In this document: in pieces, positions 9,550 to 18,791 of the stretch
Numbering within the stretch: position 1 is the stretch's first letter
How the letters are laid out: each line of letters starts with the position of its first letter
Source of the DNA: Planomicrobium soli
Lineage (GTDB): Bacteria; Bacillota; Bacilli; Bacillales_A; Planococcaceae
Length of the DNA: 64,000 nucleotides
Direction: 5' to 3'
Assembly: GCF_003014655.1 (NCBI RefSeq)
Contig: NZ_PYAT01000001.1
Span: 248,001-312,000, forward strand
Notes under the pieces: generated by a model
The model's input: the letters and a program-made list of their open reading frames with translations, nothing else
Databases searched by the model: none
Told to the model about the DNA's origin: nothing
Program-made: the position numbers and the translations under genes

Positions 9550-10050
9550 ATGCACCCACTCCACCACCCGCTCTTTATTCAATTTATTATAAATTTTAAT
9601 AGCGAACACGATTATTTTGAATGCCATGAAGTTGGGGAAGAGTATTGGAAATCTCTTGCGCCTAAAGACAAAAACCACCCTATGACCGGCTGGATCCAGA
9701 TGGCTGTCGGCATGTACCATTGGAGAAGAAGCAATTACCCGGGGGCTTTAAGATCATTTATACGGGCAAAAGCAAAGCTTTCAGATGGGGGCATTTGGGT
9801 AGATGGAATCGACCATATGGAATTAGTTCGATTGTTGACAGTTTCAATAGAAGCAGTTACTGATCGAAAACCTTTTTTCTCTTATGAGATTCCCATCTCT
9901 TCAAAAGATTTGACCGAAACCATAAACAGTTATCAAGCTGCCCACCCCATCGCGCCTCAAGACCCGTATTACATCATGCATAAGCATCGGCTGCGTGACC
10001 GTTCATCAATCATCAGTCTGCGTGAACAAAAAAAAAGGCGGAACCTTTAA
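9550..10050 (+). CDS. ypuF: DUF309 family protein (YpuF-like)
   Basis: The 166-residue protein matches the DUF309 family signature: a helical N-terminal part with conserved His, Glu and Trp (DYFECHEVGEEYWKS, residues 22-36) and MTGWIQMAVGMYHW near 50. Family proteins are soluble, helical and of unknown biochemical role. It sits next to scpAB as ypuF does in B. subtilis. The start has a GAAAGGGG site. Its stop codon directly abuts the stop codon of the converging ribT inside a shared terminator loop. Family assignment is firm; function is unknown. Confidence 0.85.
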   Translation: MHPLHHPLFIQFIINFNSEHDYFECHEVGEEYWKSLAPKDKNHPMTGWIQMAVGMYHWRRSNYPGALRSFIRAKAKLSDGGIWVDGIDHMELVRLLTVSIEAVTDRKPFFSYEIPISSKDLTETINSYQAAHPIAPQDPYYIMHKHRLRDRSSIISLREQKKRRNL

Positions 10051-10068
10051 TCAAAGGCCGCCTTTTTT
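10031..10068. terminator. Bidirectional terminator between ypuF and ribT
   Basis: Stem AAAAAAGGCGG / CCGCCTTTTTT with an inner CCTTT/AAAGG pairing. The runs of A and T on both sides let it act in both directions. The last codons of both converging genes lie inside it. Confidence 0.85.
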
Positions 10069-10410
10069 CTGTGGGCATTTTTCAAGAAATGCTCGAGTTT
10101 CTTCCGTCGAATTCATTTCTTTCCCCTGCATCATTTGCTGAATTTTTTCCACCATTGACTGGCCGATTCCTTCGTTTCGATATGAAGGATTGACTGACAC
10201 ATGATGAATGGTAAATGCGTCTTCGCTGACTTCCACACCCAATAAGCCGACAAAGTCTTCTCCTTTTTTCCAGAGAAACAATTGCCATTCCGGATTATCT
10301 TCGTATTTCTGCATTGTTTGCTGCAGCACTTTCAAATCTCGCTCTCTTGGCATGAAAGACATCAAGCCCATTGCGATTTTTTCAAACGATTTTTTATATC
10401 TTAGTAACAT
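10051..10410 (-). CDS. ribT: GNAT-family acetyltransferase RibT
   Basis: About 119 residues if started at the ATG at 10410, which has a GAGGG site 7 bases upstream and gives MLLRYKKSFEKIAMGL, matching B. subtilis RibT from its first residue. An ATG 8 codons earlier is less likely. The acetyl-CoA-binding motif A appears as VNPSYRNEGIGQSMV. In B. subtilis ribT is the last gene of the riboflavin operon, but its substrate is not established. The other rib genes are absent here, so this copy stands alone. It converges on ypuF through a shared terminator. Confidence 0.88.
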   Translation of the reverse strand: MLLRYKKSFEKIAMGLMSFMPRERDLKVLQQTMQKYEDNPEWQLFLWKKGEDFVGLLGVEVSEDAFTIHHVSVNPSYRNEGIGQSMVEKIQQMMQGKEMNSTEETRAFLEKCPQKKGGL

Positions 10411-10489
10411 AACCAATCCCTCGTTTTCGTCCATACACGGCTTTGTACATCCTACTATAAACTCTTCCAGAACACAAGTTCAGTAAAAG

Positions 10490-10594
10490 TTAGCCGCCTA
10501 TAACATTATCTGCAAAGAAGACCCAGTAGACAATTCCCCAACCGATGGCCAGCACAAATAAAAAAATCAATAATAAAACGTTGGATCTATTCAT
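10490..10594 (-). CDS. Small single-span membrane protein coupled to lysA
   Basis: An open frame of 34 codons whose ATG overlaps the lysA stop (ATGA), with AAAGG just upstream inside lysA. After a short polar start (MNRSN), one hydrophobic helix takes up about residues 6-27, then a short tail ends in ADNVIGG. The overlap strongly suggests translational coupling with lysA. No family is recognised; many Bacillales carry unannotated tiny membrane proteins of this kind. The function is unknown. Confidence 0.6.
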   Translation of the reverse strand: MNRSNVLLLIFLFVLAIGWGIVYWVFFADNVIGG

Positions 10595-11913
10595 TTGCCT
10601 TTTACTTTCTGCTTGTATGACATGTCATGGCTAATCAAATCCTCATTGGATTCCCGACGCACCACAAGCTGGTGTTCACCGTTTTCTACAAAAACGACGG
10701 CCGGGCGGCCAATGCGGTTGTAATTGCTGGCCATGGAATAGCCATATGCGCCCGTACAGAACACACTCAAAATATCTCCAGCTTCCATAGATGGCAGAAT
10801 CGCTTCTTCAATCAGTTTATCTCCCGATTCACAAAGCTTTCCGGCAATCGTATACTTCTCGTTCGCTTCAGATGTTGCTTTATTGGCTAGTATTGACGAG
10901 TATTTCGCACCGTATAAAGCAGGGCGGATATTGTCGGACATTCCACCGTCAACTGCTGCGTATTTCCGAAGGTTCGGCACTTCTTTCATTGACCCAACCG
11001 TATACAAGGTTGTACCGGCATCCCCAACCAACGAACGGCCTGGTTCGATCCAGATTTCCGGCACTTTGTAGCCGGCAGCAGCCGAGACTTTTTTGACAGT
11101 CCGTATCATATCTCTCACGTAAACAGCCGGTTCAAGCGGTTGGTCTTCATCTGTATAACGTATGCCAAAGCCGCCTCCAAGATTCAACACTGTACAGCGA
11201 TAACCGTGCTTTTCTTCCCAACCGGACATCTTTTCGACCAATTTTTCAGCTGCAACTTGAAAGCCTGTGGTATCAAAAATTTGTGAACCGATATGGCAAT
11301 GGAGACCCATTAATTTCAAGAAAGGGTGGTCGTATGTGCGAAGGAATGCCTCTTCCGCTTGGCCATTCTTCAAATCAAAACCAAATTTCGAATCTTCCTG
11401 GCCAGTCGTGATATAGTCATGCGTATGCGCTTCGACGCCCGGTGTAACACGCAGCAAAATGTTCATCGGCTGCTCGAGTTCTTCCGAAAGTTTTTTCAAA
11501 AGCTCAATTTCGTAAAAATTGTCGACTACGATGCAGCCGATTTCTTCTTTAAAAGCCATGCGCAATTCTGCTTCACTTTTATTATTGCCGTGAAAATGAA
11601 TTTTCTCTTTTGGAAATCCGGCTTGAACGGCTGTATATAATTCCCCTCCAGAAACAACATCCAGCGACAATTTCTCTTCTGCAGCCACCTGATAAATCGC
11701 TATGCTTGAAAAAGCTTTGCTGGCATAAGCAACCTGATAACCAATCGCTTCATCTTCAAAAGTTTTCTGAAATGCCTTGGCACGGTCCCGGAACAGTTGG
11801 ATATCATAAACAAAAAGCGGTGTACCGTATTCTTTTGCCAGTTCTACTGTGTCTGTTCCACCAATTGTTAAATGGCCCTGGTCGTTAATGGCTTGTGTAC
11901 CGTATAAATGCAT
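10591..11913 (-). CDS. lysA: Diaminopimelate decarboxylase LysA
   Basis: PLP-dependent fold-type III decarboxylase that converts meso-diaminopimelate to lysine, the last step of lysine synthesis. At 440 residues it is full length. Visible motifs are the PLP lysine in VAYASKAFSS (near residue 66), the phosphate-binding LNLGGGFGIRY, the active-site cysteine in KLCESGDKL, and the C-terminal GAYGYSMASNYN. An upstream terminator leaves only about 37 bases before the start, so transcription may come partly by read-through or from a promoter further upstream. In B. subtilis the spoIIA-spoVA genes lie immediately upstream of lysA; here pdp does. Confidence 0.96.
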   Translation of the reverse strand: MHLYGTQAINDQGHLTIGGTDTVELAKEYGTPLFVYDIQLFRDRAKAFQKTFEDEAIGYQVAYASKAFSSIAIYQVAAEEKLSLDVVSGGELYTAVQAGFPKEKIHFHGNNKSEAELRMAFKEEIGCIVVDNFYEIELLKKLSEELEQPMNILLRVTPGVEAHTHDYITTGQEDSKFGFDLKNGQAEEAFLRTYDHPFLKLMGLHCHIGSQIFDTTGFQVAAEKLVEKMSGWEEKHGYRCTVLNLGGGFGIRYTDEDQPLEPAVYVRDMIRTVKKVSAAAGYKVPEIWIEPGRSLVGDAGTTLYTVGSMKEVPNLRKYAAVDGGMSDNIRPALYGAKYSSILANKATSEANEKYTIAGKLCESGDKLIEEAILPSMEAGDILSVFCTGAYGYSMASNYNRIGRPAVVFVENGEHQLVVRRESNEDLISHDMSYKQKVKGK

Positions 11914-11950
11914 GAGTTCCCTCCTATATCGCGAATGGCAGTTATGAAAA

Positions 11951-11978
11951 AACTTGCTGAGAATAATCTCAGCAAGTT
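11951..11978 (-). terminator. Terminator after pdp
   Basis: Perfect 12-base stem AACTTGCTGAGA / TCTCAGCAAGTT with a four-base loop. On the minus strand TTTTTT follows. It lies 4 bases past the pdp stop and separates pdp from lysA. Confidence 0.9.
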
Positions 11979-11981
11979 CTG

Positions 11982-13286
11982 TTAATCGGTGATTACCGCT
12001 GAAATTAGCGGTATTTTTTCAACCGGTTCGCTTGAATATTCTACACTATTATACAACATGTCCAGACATTCTGCGACATCTTCTGTATTGGAATAGACTG
12101 TTGCAATCGATTCGCCTTCACCGACAAAATCGCCTACTTTTTTATGCAATACAATGCCGACCGCCAAATCAATCTCCGACTCTTTCGTCGCTCTTCCGGC
12201 TCCTAAAACCATAGCTGCTGTGCCAATGTCATCGGCTACCATGTTGGAGATATACCCCTCCAGTTTTGAAGGGACTTCTGTTTTAAATGCAGCCTGCGGA
12301 AGCAAGTTCACATCATCCACTACAGCCGGGTTGCCGCCCTGACTTTCGATAAATTGCTTGAAAATACGAAGCGCTTCTCCGCTTTCGATCGCCTGAACAA
12401 GCATGGCGCGCGCTTCTTCTAACGTGGCGGCTTTTCCCCCCACAACAACCATTTGGCTTCCGAGCACTAAGCAAAGTTCCGTCAAATCTTCCGGTCCTTT
12501 GCCTTGAAGTGTTTCGATCGCTTCTTTCACTTCTAAGGCATTGCCAATCGCAAATCCAAGAGGCTGACTCATGTCGGAAATAATGGCCATTGTTTTGCGG
12601 CCTGTTGCATTGCCGATACCGACCATAGCATGTGCAAGTTCCTTTGCATCTTCTTCCGTCTTCATAAAAGCACCTTCGCCTGTTTTAACATCGAGGACAA
12701 TGGCATTTGCGCCAGCAGCAATTTTTTTGCTCATAATCGAACTTGCAATCAACGGAATACTGTTGACTGTTGCCGTTACATCACGCAACGCATACAACTT
12801 TTTGTCAGCTGGGGTCAAGTTTCCGCTTTGGCCAATAACAGCCACTTTGATGTCGTTCACTTGTTTGATGAAATCTTCAGTCGACAATTCCACATGAAAG
12901 CCTTCAATTGCTTCAAGCTTGTCAATAGTACCGCCTGTATGCCCGAGGCCGCGGCCACTCATTTTCGCAACTGGCACCCCACATGCCGCAACAAGCGGGC
13001 CAAGAACTAAAGTGGTCGTATCGCCGACACCGCCGGTCGAATGCTTATCCACCTTGACGCCCTCGATTGCGGACAAATCGATTTGATCTCCTGAACCTGC
13101 CATTGCCAAAGTCAAATCCGCGCGTTCCCGATCGCTCATGTTTTGAAAATAAACTGCCATCAGAAATGCACTCATTTGATAATCCGCAATCTCGCCGTCA
13201 GTATAACCAGTAACAATATGCTGGATTTCTTCAGTGGAAAGTTCTAATCCATCGCGTTTCTTTTCTATCAAATCAACCATTCTCAT
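11982..13286 (-). CDS. pdp: Pyrimidine-nucleoside phosphorylase Pdp
   Basis: The 434-residue enzyme phosphorolyses thymidine, deoxyuridine and uridine, yielding (deoxy)ribose-1-phosphate for the neighbouring phosphopentomutase DeoB. Signature segments are [19 protein letters not shown] (phosphate binding), [18 protein letters not shown] and [20 protein letters not shown]. It aligns from the first residue ([10 protein letters not shown]) with B. subtilis Pdp. In B. subtilis deoB is followed by a purine nucleoside phosphorylase gene; here pdp takes that place, 134 bases after deoB. That gap shows no clear terminator, so the two could be co-transcribed. Confidence 0.95.
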   Translation of the reverse strand: MRMVDLIEKKRDGLELSTEEIQHIVTGYTDGEIADYQMSAFLMAVYFQNMSDRERADLTLAMAGSGDQIDLSAIEGVKVDKHSTGGVGDTTTLVLGPLVAACGVPVAKMSGRGLGHTGGTIDKLEAIEGFHVELSTEDFIKQVNDIKVAVIGQSGNLTPADKKLYALRDVTATVNSIPLIASSIMSKKIAAGANAIVLDVKTGEGAFMKTEEDAKELAHAMVGIGNATGRKTMAIISDMSQPLGFAIGNALEVKEAIETLQGKGPEDLTELCLVLGSQMVVVGGKAATLEEARAMLVQAIESGEALRIFKQFIESQGGNPAVVDDVNLLPQAAFKTEVPSKLEGYISNMVADDIGTAAMVLGAGRATKESEIDLAVGIVLHKKVGDFVGEGESIATVYSNTEDVAECLDMLYNSVEYSSEPVEKIPLISAVITD

Positions 13287-13420
13287 AATTTTAACCGCCT
13301 TTTTTATTTAGCTATATTACTGAACTTGTTGATATGCCTTTACATAATGGTCGAGTAAAAAGCAGAGGCTTCTGGTGGACCATACAGCAATTTCAGGCTG
13401 TTACAGATTTCTTCTTAAGC

Positions 13421-14605
13421 CTAGTTCAACTGGGTTAAGAAGCTTTTTCCAAACTTCGGCAGTGGAGCATCGAAGTTTTCTGCGATAGTTGCGCCGATAT
13501 CCGCAAACGTTTTTCCAAGATCTAACTTTTGCCCACTCTCGAAGCGTGGCGAAAAAGCAAGGAGCGGTACGTATTCACGCGTATGGTCTGTTCCTGGAAA
13601 AGTAGGATCGTTGCCATGGTCGGCAGTAATCAACAGCAGATCGTTTTCGCTTAATTTATCCAGCACTTCAGGCAAGCGTGCATCGAATGCTTCCAATGCT
13701 TCAGCGTACCCCTTAGGATCTCTCCGGTGGCCGTATAGAGCATCAAAATCAACCAAGTTCAAGAAACTAAGCCCGTTGAAGTTTTCTCCTGCCACTTCAA
13801 CCAGTTTATCCATGCCGTCCATGTTGTCTTTTGTCCGGATCGCTTTTGTCACGCCTTCACCGTTATAGATATCATTGATTTTGCCAATGGCGATAACATC
13901 TTTCCCGATATCTTTCAATTCATTCATGACTGTGCGGTCAAAAGGCTTTAATGCATAATCATGGCGATTGGAGGTCCGTTTAAATGCGCCTGGCCCACCA
14001 AGGAACGGGCGTGCAATGATGCGGCCGACCAAATACTCCGGCTCCAGCGTCAATTCACGTGCGATTTCGCATATTTTATAAAGCTCTTCCAATGGAATGA
14101 TTTCTTCATGGGCAGCAATTTGAAGAACCGGATCTGCTGAGGTATAGACAATTATGGCGCCTGTTTCCATGTGCTCCTGCCCAAGTTCGTCAAGGATTTC
14201 TGTGCCGCTAGCTGGCTTGTTGCCTATCACTTTGCGGCCTGTTTTTTCTTCTAAAGCCTGGATCAATGAATCAGGGAAACCTTCTGGATATACTTTAAAA
14301 GGTGTATCAATATTAAGCCCCATGATTTCCCAGTGTCCCGTCATTGTATCTTTTCCTACAGAAGCTTCTTGAAGCTTGCCGTAAAAAGCGGACGGAGTTT
14401 CAGCTGCTGCGATTCCTTTTACAGGCTCAATATTGCTCAAGCCTAGCCCTTCCATATTCGGCATATGAAGGCCGTCCACACTTTCTGCTATGTGACCAAG
14501 TGTATTGGATCCAATATCGCCAAAAGCTTCAGCGTCTGGAGCTTCACCGATTCCTACAGAGTCGAGAACAATCAAATGAATGCGTTCAAAAGATTTATTA
14601 ATCAT
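13421..14605 (-). CDS. deoB: Phosphopentomutase DeoB
   Basis: Alkaline-phosphatase-superfamily enzyme that interconverts ribose-1-phosphate and ribose-5-phosphate (and the deoxy forms), feeding nucleoside sugars into central metabolism. The 394-residue protein shows the first metal-binding site ([12 protein letters not shown], about residues 14-25), the nucleophile region [10 protein letters not shown] (Thr near 90), and the C-terminal metal site [18 protein letters not shown]. The ribosome site GGAGGAAATTTT precedes ATG 14605. Upstream xerD and downstream pdp give the fur-xerD-deoB order typical of Bacillales. Confidence 0.95.
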   Translation of the reverse strand: MINKSFERIHLIVLDSVGIGEAPDAEAFGDIGSNTLGHIAESVDGLHMPNMEGLGLSNIEPVKGIAAAETPSAFYGKLQEASVGKDTMTGHWEIMGLNIDTPFKVYPEGFPDSLIQALEEKTGRKVIGNKPASGTEILDELGQEHMETGAIIVYTSADPVLQIAAHEEIIPLEELYKICEIARELTLEPEYLVGRIIARPFLGGPGAFKRTSNRHDYALKPFDRTVMNELKDIGKDVIAIGKINDIYNGEGVTKAIRTKDNMDGMDKLVEVAGENFNGLSFLNLVDFDALYGHRRDPKGYAEALEAFDARLPEVLDKLSENDLLLITADHGNDPTFPGTDHTREYVPLLAFSPRFESGQKLDLGKTFADIGATIAENFDAPLPKFGKSFLTQLN

Positions 14606-14675
14606 AAAATTTCCTCCTTATATACGATTCTATCCTACCATAAAGCCCAGTCTCGTCGGAAGTCTGACTTCTTAT

Positions 14676-15578
14676 TTATGCTCGCGGATGAAACTGTGAA
14701 TAGACGTCTTTTAAACGGGTTTTGCTGACGTGCGTATAAATTTGTGTGGTCGAGATGTCGGCATGGCCAAGCATTTCTTGGACAGCACGCAAATCTGCTC
14801 CGTTTTCTATTAAATGTGTAGCAAAAGAGTGCCTCAGCGTATGTGGGGTCAATTCTTTCTGGATGCCCGCTTTTTGTGCATGCTGTTTAAGCAATTTCCA
14901 AAAACCTTGCCGTGTTAATCGTTTTCCCCGTTGATTGATAAATAACGCATCTGTTTTTTCTCCAGCTTTCAATAAGTTGTGCCGGGCATTTTCCAGATAC
15001 GTTTTACACGCTGTTAAAGCAGACTTGCCCAGTGGAATGATGCGTTCTTTTCCGCCTTTGCCAAAACAACGGACAAAACCCATCGTCAAGTTGACATCTT
15101 CAACATCCAAGTTAATGCATTCGCTGACGCGCATGCCGCTTGCATACAAAAGTTCAAGCATTGCTTGATCCCGCATCCCATTAGCTTTATCAAGCGCCGG
15201 GGCTTGCATGAGTGCATCCACTTCTTCAATTGATAGAACGTTCGGCAGCTTTTTATCCATTTGGGGCATTTCCAAGTGGACGGTCGGATCGTTGTCCACT
15301 ACCCGCTCACGGATCAAAAATTGATGGAACGAGCGAATCGAAGAAATATGCCTTGCTACGGTACGGGACGTTTTTGTCGTTTCTTTCAAATGGCGCAAAT
15401 GATTTAAAATATGTATACGCTCCACTTTGCGCAGTGAATCAAGCTGTTCAACTTCCTTTAAGTATTGAATATAACTTTTTAAATCCCGCTCGTAAGATAC
15501 AAGGGTATTGGCTGCAAGCTGCCGTTCTACCCGAAGAAAATGCAGATAATCATCCAGCGCATCTTTTGCATATTTCAT
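14676..15578 (-). CDS. xerD: Site-specific tyrosine recombinase XerD
   Basis: The 300-residue protein resolves chromosome dimers at dif together with XerC/CodV. The N-terminal SAM-like core-binding domain spans about residues 5-90. The catalytic domain includes the first catalytic Arg in [10 protein letters not shown], Lys in [12 protein letters not shown], the H-x-x-R motif in [13 protein letters not shown], His/Trp-box residues in [16 protein letters not shown], and the nucleophilic Tyr in that last segment. An AAAGGAGG site precedes the start. It lies between fur and deoB, as ripX/xerD does in B. subtilis. Confidence 0.95.
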   Translation of the reverse strand: MKYAKDALDDYLHFLRVERQLAANTLVSYERDLKSYIQYLKEVEQLDSLRKVERIHILNHLRHLKETTKTSRTVARHISSIRSFHQFLIRERVVDNDPTVHLEMPQMDKKLPNVLSIEEVDALMQAPALDKANGMRDQAMLELLYASGMRVSECINLDVEDVNLTMGFVRCFGKGGKERIIPLGKSALTACKTYLENARHNLLKAGEKTDALFINQRGKRLTRQGFWKLLKQHAQKAGIQKELTPHTLRHSFATHLIENGADLRAVQEMLGHADISTTQIYTHVSKTRLKDVYSQFHPRA

Positions 15579-15610
15579 TCTGATACCTCCTTTAGTAGAA
15601 GAAAATAAAA

Positions 15611-15640
15611 AGAAGGGCGACCTTCAATGGCCGTCCTTCT
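15611..15640 (-). terminator. Terminator after fur
   Basis: Imperfect inverted repeat AGAAGG-CG / CG-CCTTCT. On the minus strand it is followed by TTTTTATTTTC. It lies between fur and xerD. Confidence 0.7.
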
Positions 15641-15649
15641 TTTCCCCAA

Positions 15650-16111
15650 TCATTGGGGTGGGTCTTGTGAGCTGCGGTCATTGCAACGCCAGCAAATGCC
15701 ATGAAACGTAAGACGGTGGTCTTTAATTTGGAAGTTCCAGCGTTTCTCGACAACGCCTTCTACATCTCCCAACAAGTCTTCCTGTATTTCATCTACAGCT
15801 CCACATTCTAAACACACTAGATGATGATGGAAATGCGCAGCGCCTTCTTGGCGTAAATCATAGCGGGAAACCCCATCACCAAAATTTATTTTGTCGACAA
15901 TTTTCAGTTCAGTTAACAATTCCAATGTCCGGTACACAGTGGCCAATCCAATTTCCGGTGCGATATCCTTTACAAGCAAGTATACATCTTCAGCACTCAA
16001 GTGGTCTTCTTCATGATCCAGCAAAATCCGGACGGTCGCTTCACGCTGTGGCGTCAATTTATAACTCGCAGCATGCAATTGCTTTTTAATACGATCAATC
16101 CTTGTTTCCAT
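15650..16111 (-). CDS. fur: Ferric uptake regulator Fur
   Basis: Fur-family metal-dependent repressor of 153 residues. The N-terminal winged helix (about residues 10-85) includes YKLTPQREATVRILLDH and the recognition helix IGLATVYRTLELL. The dimerisation domain has the His-rich metal site HFHHHLVCLECG and a second CxxC (CWRC), the usual structural zinc cysteines. Its place next to xerD and nudF matches B. subtilis fur rather than perR or zur. A promoter and an upstream Fur-box-like sequence suggest iron-responsive autoregulation. Confidence 0.93.
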   Translation of the reverse strand: METRIDRIKKQLHAASYKLTPQREATVRILLDHEEDHLSAEDVYLLVKDIAPEIGLATVYRTLELLTELKIVDKINFGDGVSRYDLRQEGAAHFHHHLVCLECGAVDEIQEDLLGDVEGVVEKRWNFQIKDHRLTFHGICWRCNDRSSQDPPQ

Positions 16112-16136
16112 GCGACGCCCTCCTTAAACTGCTTCC

Positions 16137-16166
16137 ATTATAGCAAAGGAGTGTTCTCATTTACAA
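16137..16166 (-). promoter_or_regulatory. SigA-type promoter of fur
   Basis: On the minus strand TTGTAA (16166-16161) and TATAAT (16142-16137) are separated by 18 bases, about 25 bases upstream of the fur start and followed by an AAGGAGG site. Confidence 0.7.
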
Positions 16167-16185
16167 CATATTATCATTCTTACTT

Positions 16186-16213
16186 TATAATCATTATCAA
16201 TTGATAATTATTT
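16186..16213. promoter_or_regulatory. Candidate Fur boxes upstream of fur
   Basis: Two overlapping AT-rich inverted repeats, ATAATCATTATC and TTGATAATTATT, resemble the 7-1-7 Fur box (TGATAATNATTATCA). They lie about 20-50 bases upstream of the fur -35 box and reach the nudF stop. Autoregulation by Fur is inferred. Confidence 0.55.
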
Positions 16214-16764
16214 TAATTTCCAATTGATAAGCGCTGTTTCGCCCACATTACAGCAAAAGCTGTTTTTGCATCATAGATCCGGTTATCCTTCATCATTTGC
16301 TCTGCTTCTTCGACCGAAACCTCCAATAGTTCAACAAATTCGTCTTCATCCAGAACCGCACCATTCGTTGCCTTTTTTAGGCCATCTGCGAAAAACAAAT
16401 GAATCACTTCATCTGCAAATCCGGGAGAGGTTGAAAACGACTGGATCAATTCCAATTTTTCAGCTGTATAGCCAGTTTCTTCTTCCAATTCACGCATCGC
16501 TGTATATTCAGGAGCCTCCCCTTTTTCTAACTTGCCTGCCGGAATTTCGATAATAGAACGCTCTAACGCTTTACGGTATTGTTCCACCATGATGATTTTG
16601 TTTTCTGGCGTGAATGCTACTATAGCGACAGCTCCAGGATGTTCAACCAATTCACGTTTTGAGGTTTTGCCATTTGGCAAACTGACATCGTCTACTTTTA
16701 AATTAATGACTTTCCCCTCGTAAATGCGTTTTGAAGCGATGGTTTTTTCTTCAAATTTTTTCAT
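16213..16764 (-). CDS. nudF: ADP-ribose pyrophosphatase NudF (Nudix hydrolase)
   Basis: The 183-residue protein carries a complete Nudix box (starts GKLEKGEAPEYTAMRELEEE, ends TGY; about residues 77-99). It is related to B. subtilis NudF (YqkG), which hydrolyses ADP-ribose to AMP and ribose-5-phosphate. The N-terminal strand region KTIASKRIYEGKVINLKVD is typical of ADP-ribose pyrophosphatases. It lies between fur and the divergent yqkF-like gene, as in B. subtilis. Confidence 0.92.
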   Translation of the reverse strand: MKKFEEKTIASKRIYEGKVINLKVDDVSLPNGKTSKRELVEHPGAVAIVAFTPENKIIMVEQYRKALERSIIEIPAGKLEKGEAPEYTAMRELEEETGYTAEKLELIQSFSTSPGFADEVIHLFFADGLKKATNGAVLDEDEFVELLEVSVEEAEQMMKDNRIYDAKTAFAVMWAKQRLSIGN

Positions 16765-16844
16765 GATATTCCTCTTTTCGTTTGTGATTTCTCTACCGCA
16801 AAGTATACCATAAGGGAAACAGCATTTAAAAATGGAGGGATGTT

Positions 16845-17747
16845 ATGAAAACAGCACATCTAGGGAATAGCGGATTGAGAGTAAGCGAAATCGGTTTCGG
16901 CTGCATGTCTTTGCCCACTGATTCTAAGCAAGCTGCGGCCATAGTGGATGAAGCGATTGCAAGTGGCATCAATTATTTTGATACAGCAGACCTTTACAAC
17001 AAAGGATTAAACGAGGAGTTAGTCGGACAAGCCTTAAAAGGCCGCCGGAAGGACATCATTTTGGCCACGAAAGTCGGTAATCAGTGGCATCAGGACAGTG
17101 ACGAAGTCAAGTGGAATGCTACTAAACCTTATATACTTGAACAAGTTCACAATAGCTTGACCCGGCTGCAAACCGATTACATCGATTTGTATCAATTGCA
17201 TGGCGGCATGATTACGGACAATGCAGAAGAAACAATTGATGCTTTTGAATCTTTGAAAAAAGAGGGGCTGATCCGGGAATACGGGATTTCTTCTATCCGG
17301 CCGAATGTCATTAAACGCTTTATGGAGAAAAGCGCGATCGTTTCAATCATGATGCAGTACAGCCTGTTTGACCGCCGACCTGAAGAATGGCTTGATTCTA
17401 TTGGTTCGGCCGGCACATCTGTCGTTACGCGCGGAACACTCGCAAAAGGCCTTTTAACCAACGAAGGTCCAAAGCGCGCAAAAAAAATGGGTGGCTATTT
17501 AACATACAGCGAAAGTGAAGTAAAAGACTCACTGAAAAATTTGATGGATATACATGACAACCTTCATGCACTTTCCCTTCATAGCGTTTTGCAAAATTCT
17601 ACTGTCGCTTCAGTTGTTGCAGGCGCCAGTTCGCCGAAACAAATCAAGGACACGATTGCCGCTTATGAAACATCGGTGTCAATTGATCAGATAAACGAAG
17701 CTAAAAAAGCGACCAAGCAAGATGTATATAAAGAGCACCGGGAATAA
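16845..17747 (+). CDS. yqkF: Aldo/keto reductase (YqkF-like)
   Basis: The 300-residue (beta/alpha)8-barrel oxidoreductase has the catalytic tetrad of the AKR superfamily: Asp and Tyr in YFDTADLYNKG (about residues 45-55), Lys in ILATKVGN and His in DLYQLHGG. The NADPH-binding C-terminal region includes VASVVAGASSPKQI. It closely resembles B. subtilis YqkF along its length. The physiological substrate is unknown. A good ribosome site (GGAGGG) precedes ATG 16845, and the gene is divergent from nudF. Confidence 0.9.
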   Translation: MKTAHLGNSGLRVSEIGFGCMSLPTDSKQAAAIVDEAIASGINYFDTADLYNKGLNEELVGQALKGRRKDIILATKVGNQWHQDSDEVKWNATKPYILEQVHNSLTRLQTDYIDLYQLHGGMITDNAEETIDAFESLKKEGLIREYGISSIRPNVIKRFMEKSAIVSIMMQYSLFDRRPEEWLDSIGSAGTSVVTRGTLAKGLLTNEGPKRAKKMGGYLTYSESEVKDSLKNLMDIHDNLHALSLHSVLQNSTVASVVAGASSPKQIKDTIAAYETSVSIDQINEAKKATKQDVYKEHRE

Positions 17748-17760
17748 TAGCTTAACTAGA

Positions 17761-17798
17761 AAGCAGGGCAAATGGCCGCTAGTGCCATTGCCCTGCTT
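17761..17798. terminator. Terminator between yqkF and the nucleotidyltransferase gene
   Basis: Strong stem AGCAGGGCAA-TGGC / GCCA-TTGCCCTGCT with one bulged base, followed by TTTGCTATTTT on the plus strand. It includes the last codons of the converging minus-strand gene. Confidence 0.8.
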
Positions 17799-18600
17799 TG
17801 CTATTTTCTGCTCTATTGCATTGTTCCGCTTTTTCTGCGTGGGCATTTATCATTTTCCTAAGCAATGCTTCAATGGGTGCCTCTGCAGGCAAAGCAGTTA
17901 ACATCCAGTTTAATTCTTTTTTTAACAGCAAGCTGATTCGGACTGCCGCCTTTTTATGGCAGTTTGGCGTAATGCAGCTGAAGATCGCTTCAATTTCTTC
18001 GAAGAGTTCATACGGCAAGGATTTGTCCAGGGTTTTAACACCAAGCTGCGCGCGATGAGGGGCATACTTATAAAGCAGCACGCGCGCCAGATGATCCATT
18101 ACGTTCGTCAGCATTCTGGCTGCCCAAATGCCATTGCCGCGCGCGCTTGCTTTTTTGTATTGAAACAAAAACCAGGCCACATCGATGACAGCATCCTGAA
18201 ATTCTTCTCTGTTGATTTCCAGTGTTTGAGTCGCCTGGTATGATTTAAGCATGCCTTCAGGGTCATACAGCACACGGAAATAATCTTTTTCCGGAAAACT
18301 CTCTAGCGTCACAGTAAATAAATCGATATGTAACAGATTGTCATAAACTGCTATCAGCTGAGGTGCAATAATGAATATATCATCCTGAAAAATGATTGGG
18401 CGATATGCTTCTAAATGTACGGCACGCTCAGATAAAAATTGCGTTTTATGCTCTTCTTCAACCAAACAGTACAAATCAATATCAGAATATTCATCGTGTT
18501 CATCCCGACCCATCGAACCTTTCAAAAAAACTGCTTGGACGCGTGAATCTTTTTTTAAACTTGCACAAATTTTTTCGACTGCTTGTTCCTGGATCAACAA
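17779..18600 (-). CDS. Nucleotidyltransferase-fold protein
   Basis: The 273-residue protein has a pol-beta-type nucleotidyltransferase motif, KGSMGRDEHDEYSDIDLYC (about residues 27-45), with the Gly-Ser and the Asp-x-Asp metal ligands, followed by a helical C-terminal half. This architecture occurs in antibiotic adenylyltransferases and in many uncharacterised Firmicutes proteins. No specific substrate is evident. The gene lies alone between the yqkF terminator and a pair of short hairpins. Drug resistance should not be assumed from the motif alone. Confidence 0.75.
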   Translation of the reverse strand: MLIQEQAVEKICASLKKDSRVQAVFLKGSMGRDEHDEYSDIDLYCLVEEEHKTQFLSERAVHLEAYRPIIFQDDIFIIAPQLIAVYDNLLHIDLFTVTLESFPEKDYFRVLYDPEGMLKSYQATQTLEINREEFQDAVIDVAWFLFQYKKASARGNGIWAARMLTNVMDHLARVLLYKYAPHRAQLGVKTLDKSLPYELFEEIEAIFSCITPNCHKKAAVRISLLLKKELNWMLTALPAEAPIEALLRKMINAHAEKAEQCNRAENSKAGQWH

Positions 18601-18791
18601 TTACATCCCTCCAATGGCTGCCTGTTCTACAGACTTTTACAGTGGCCTTAACGTTATTCTAAAGGTCTTGTTTTAGGTACACTTTGCTCCTTCCTTTTAT
18701 CATGCTGTGTTTTCAAACCCAATACAAGGGAATTTTTACAATTTTTTAAGTTTAAATTCCATTAATGCACTATTGCATCTTGCCATAAAAA

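Noticed and set aside
17779..18600. Aminoglycoside resistance gene
   Set aside because: Only the generic nucleotidyltransferase motif is present; nothing points to a drug substrate.
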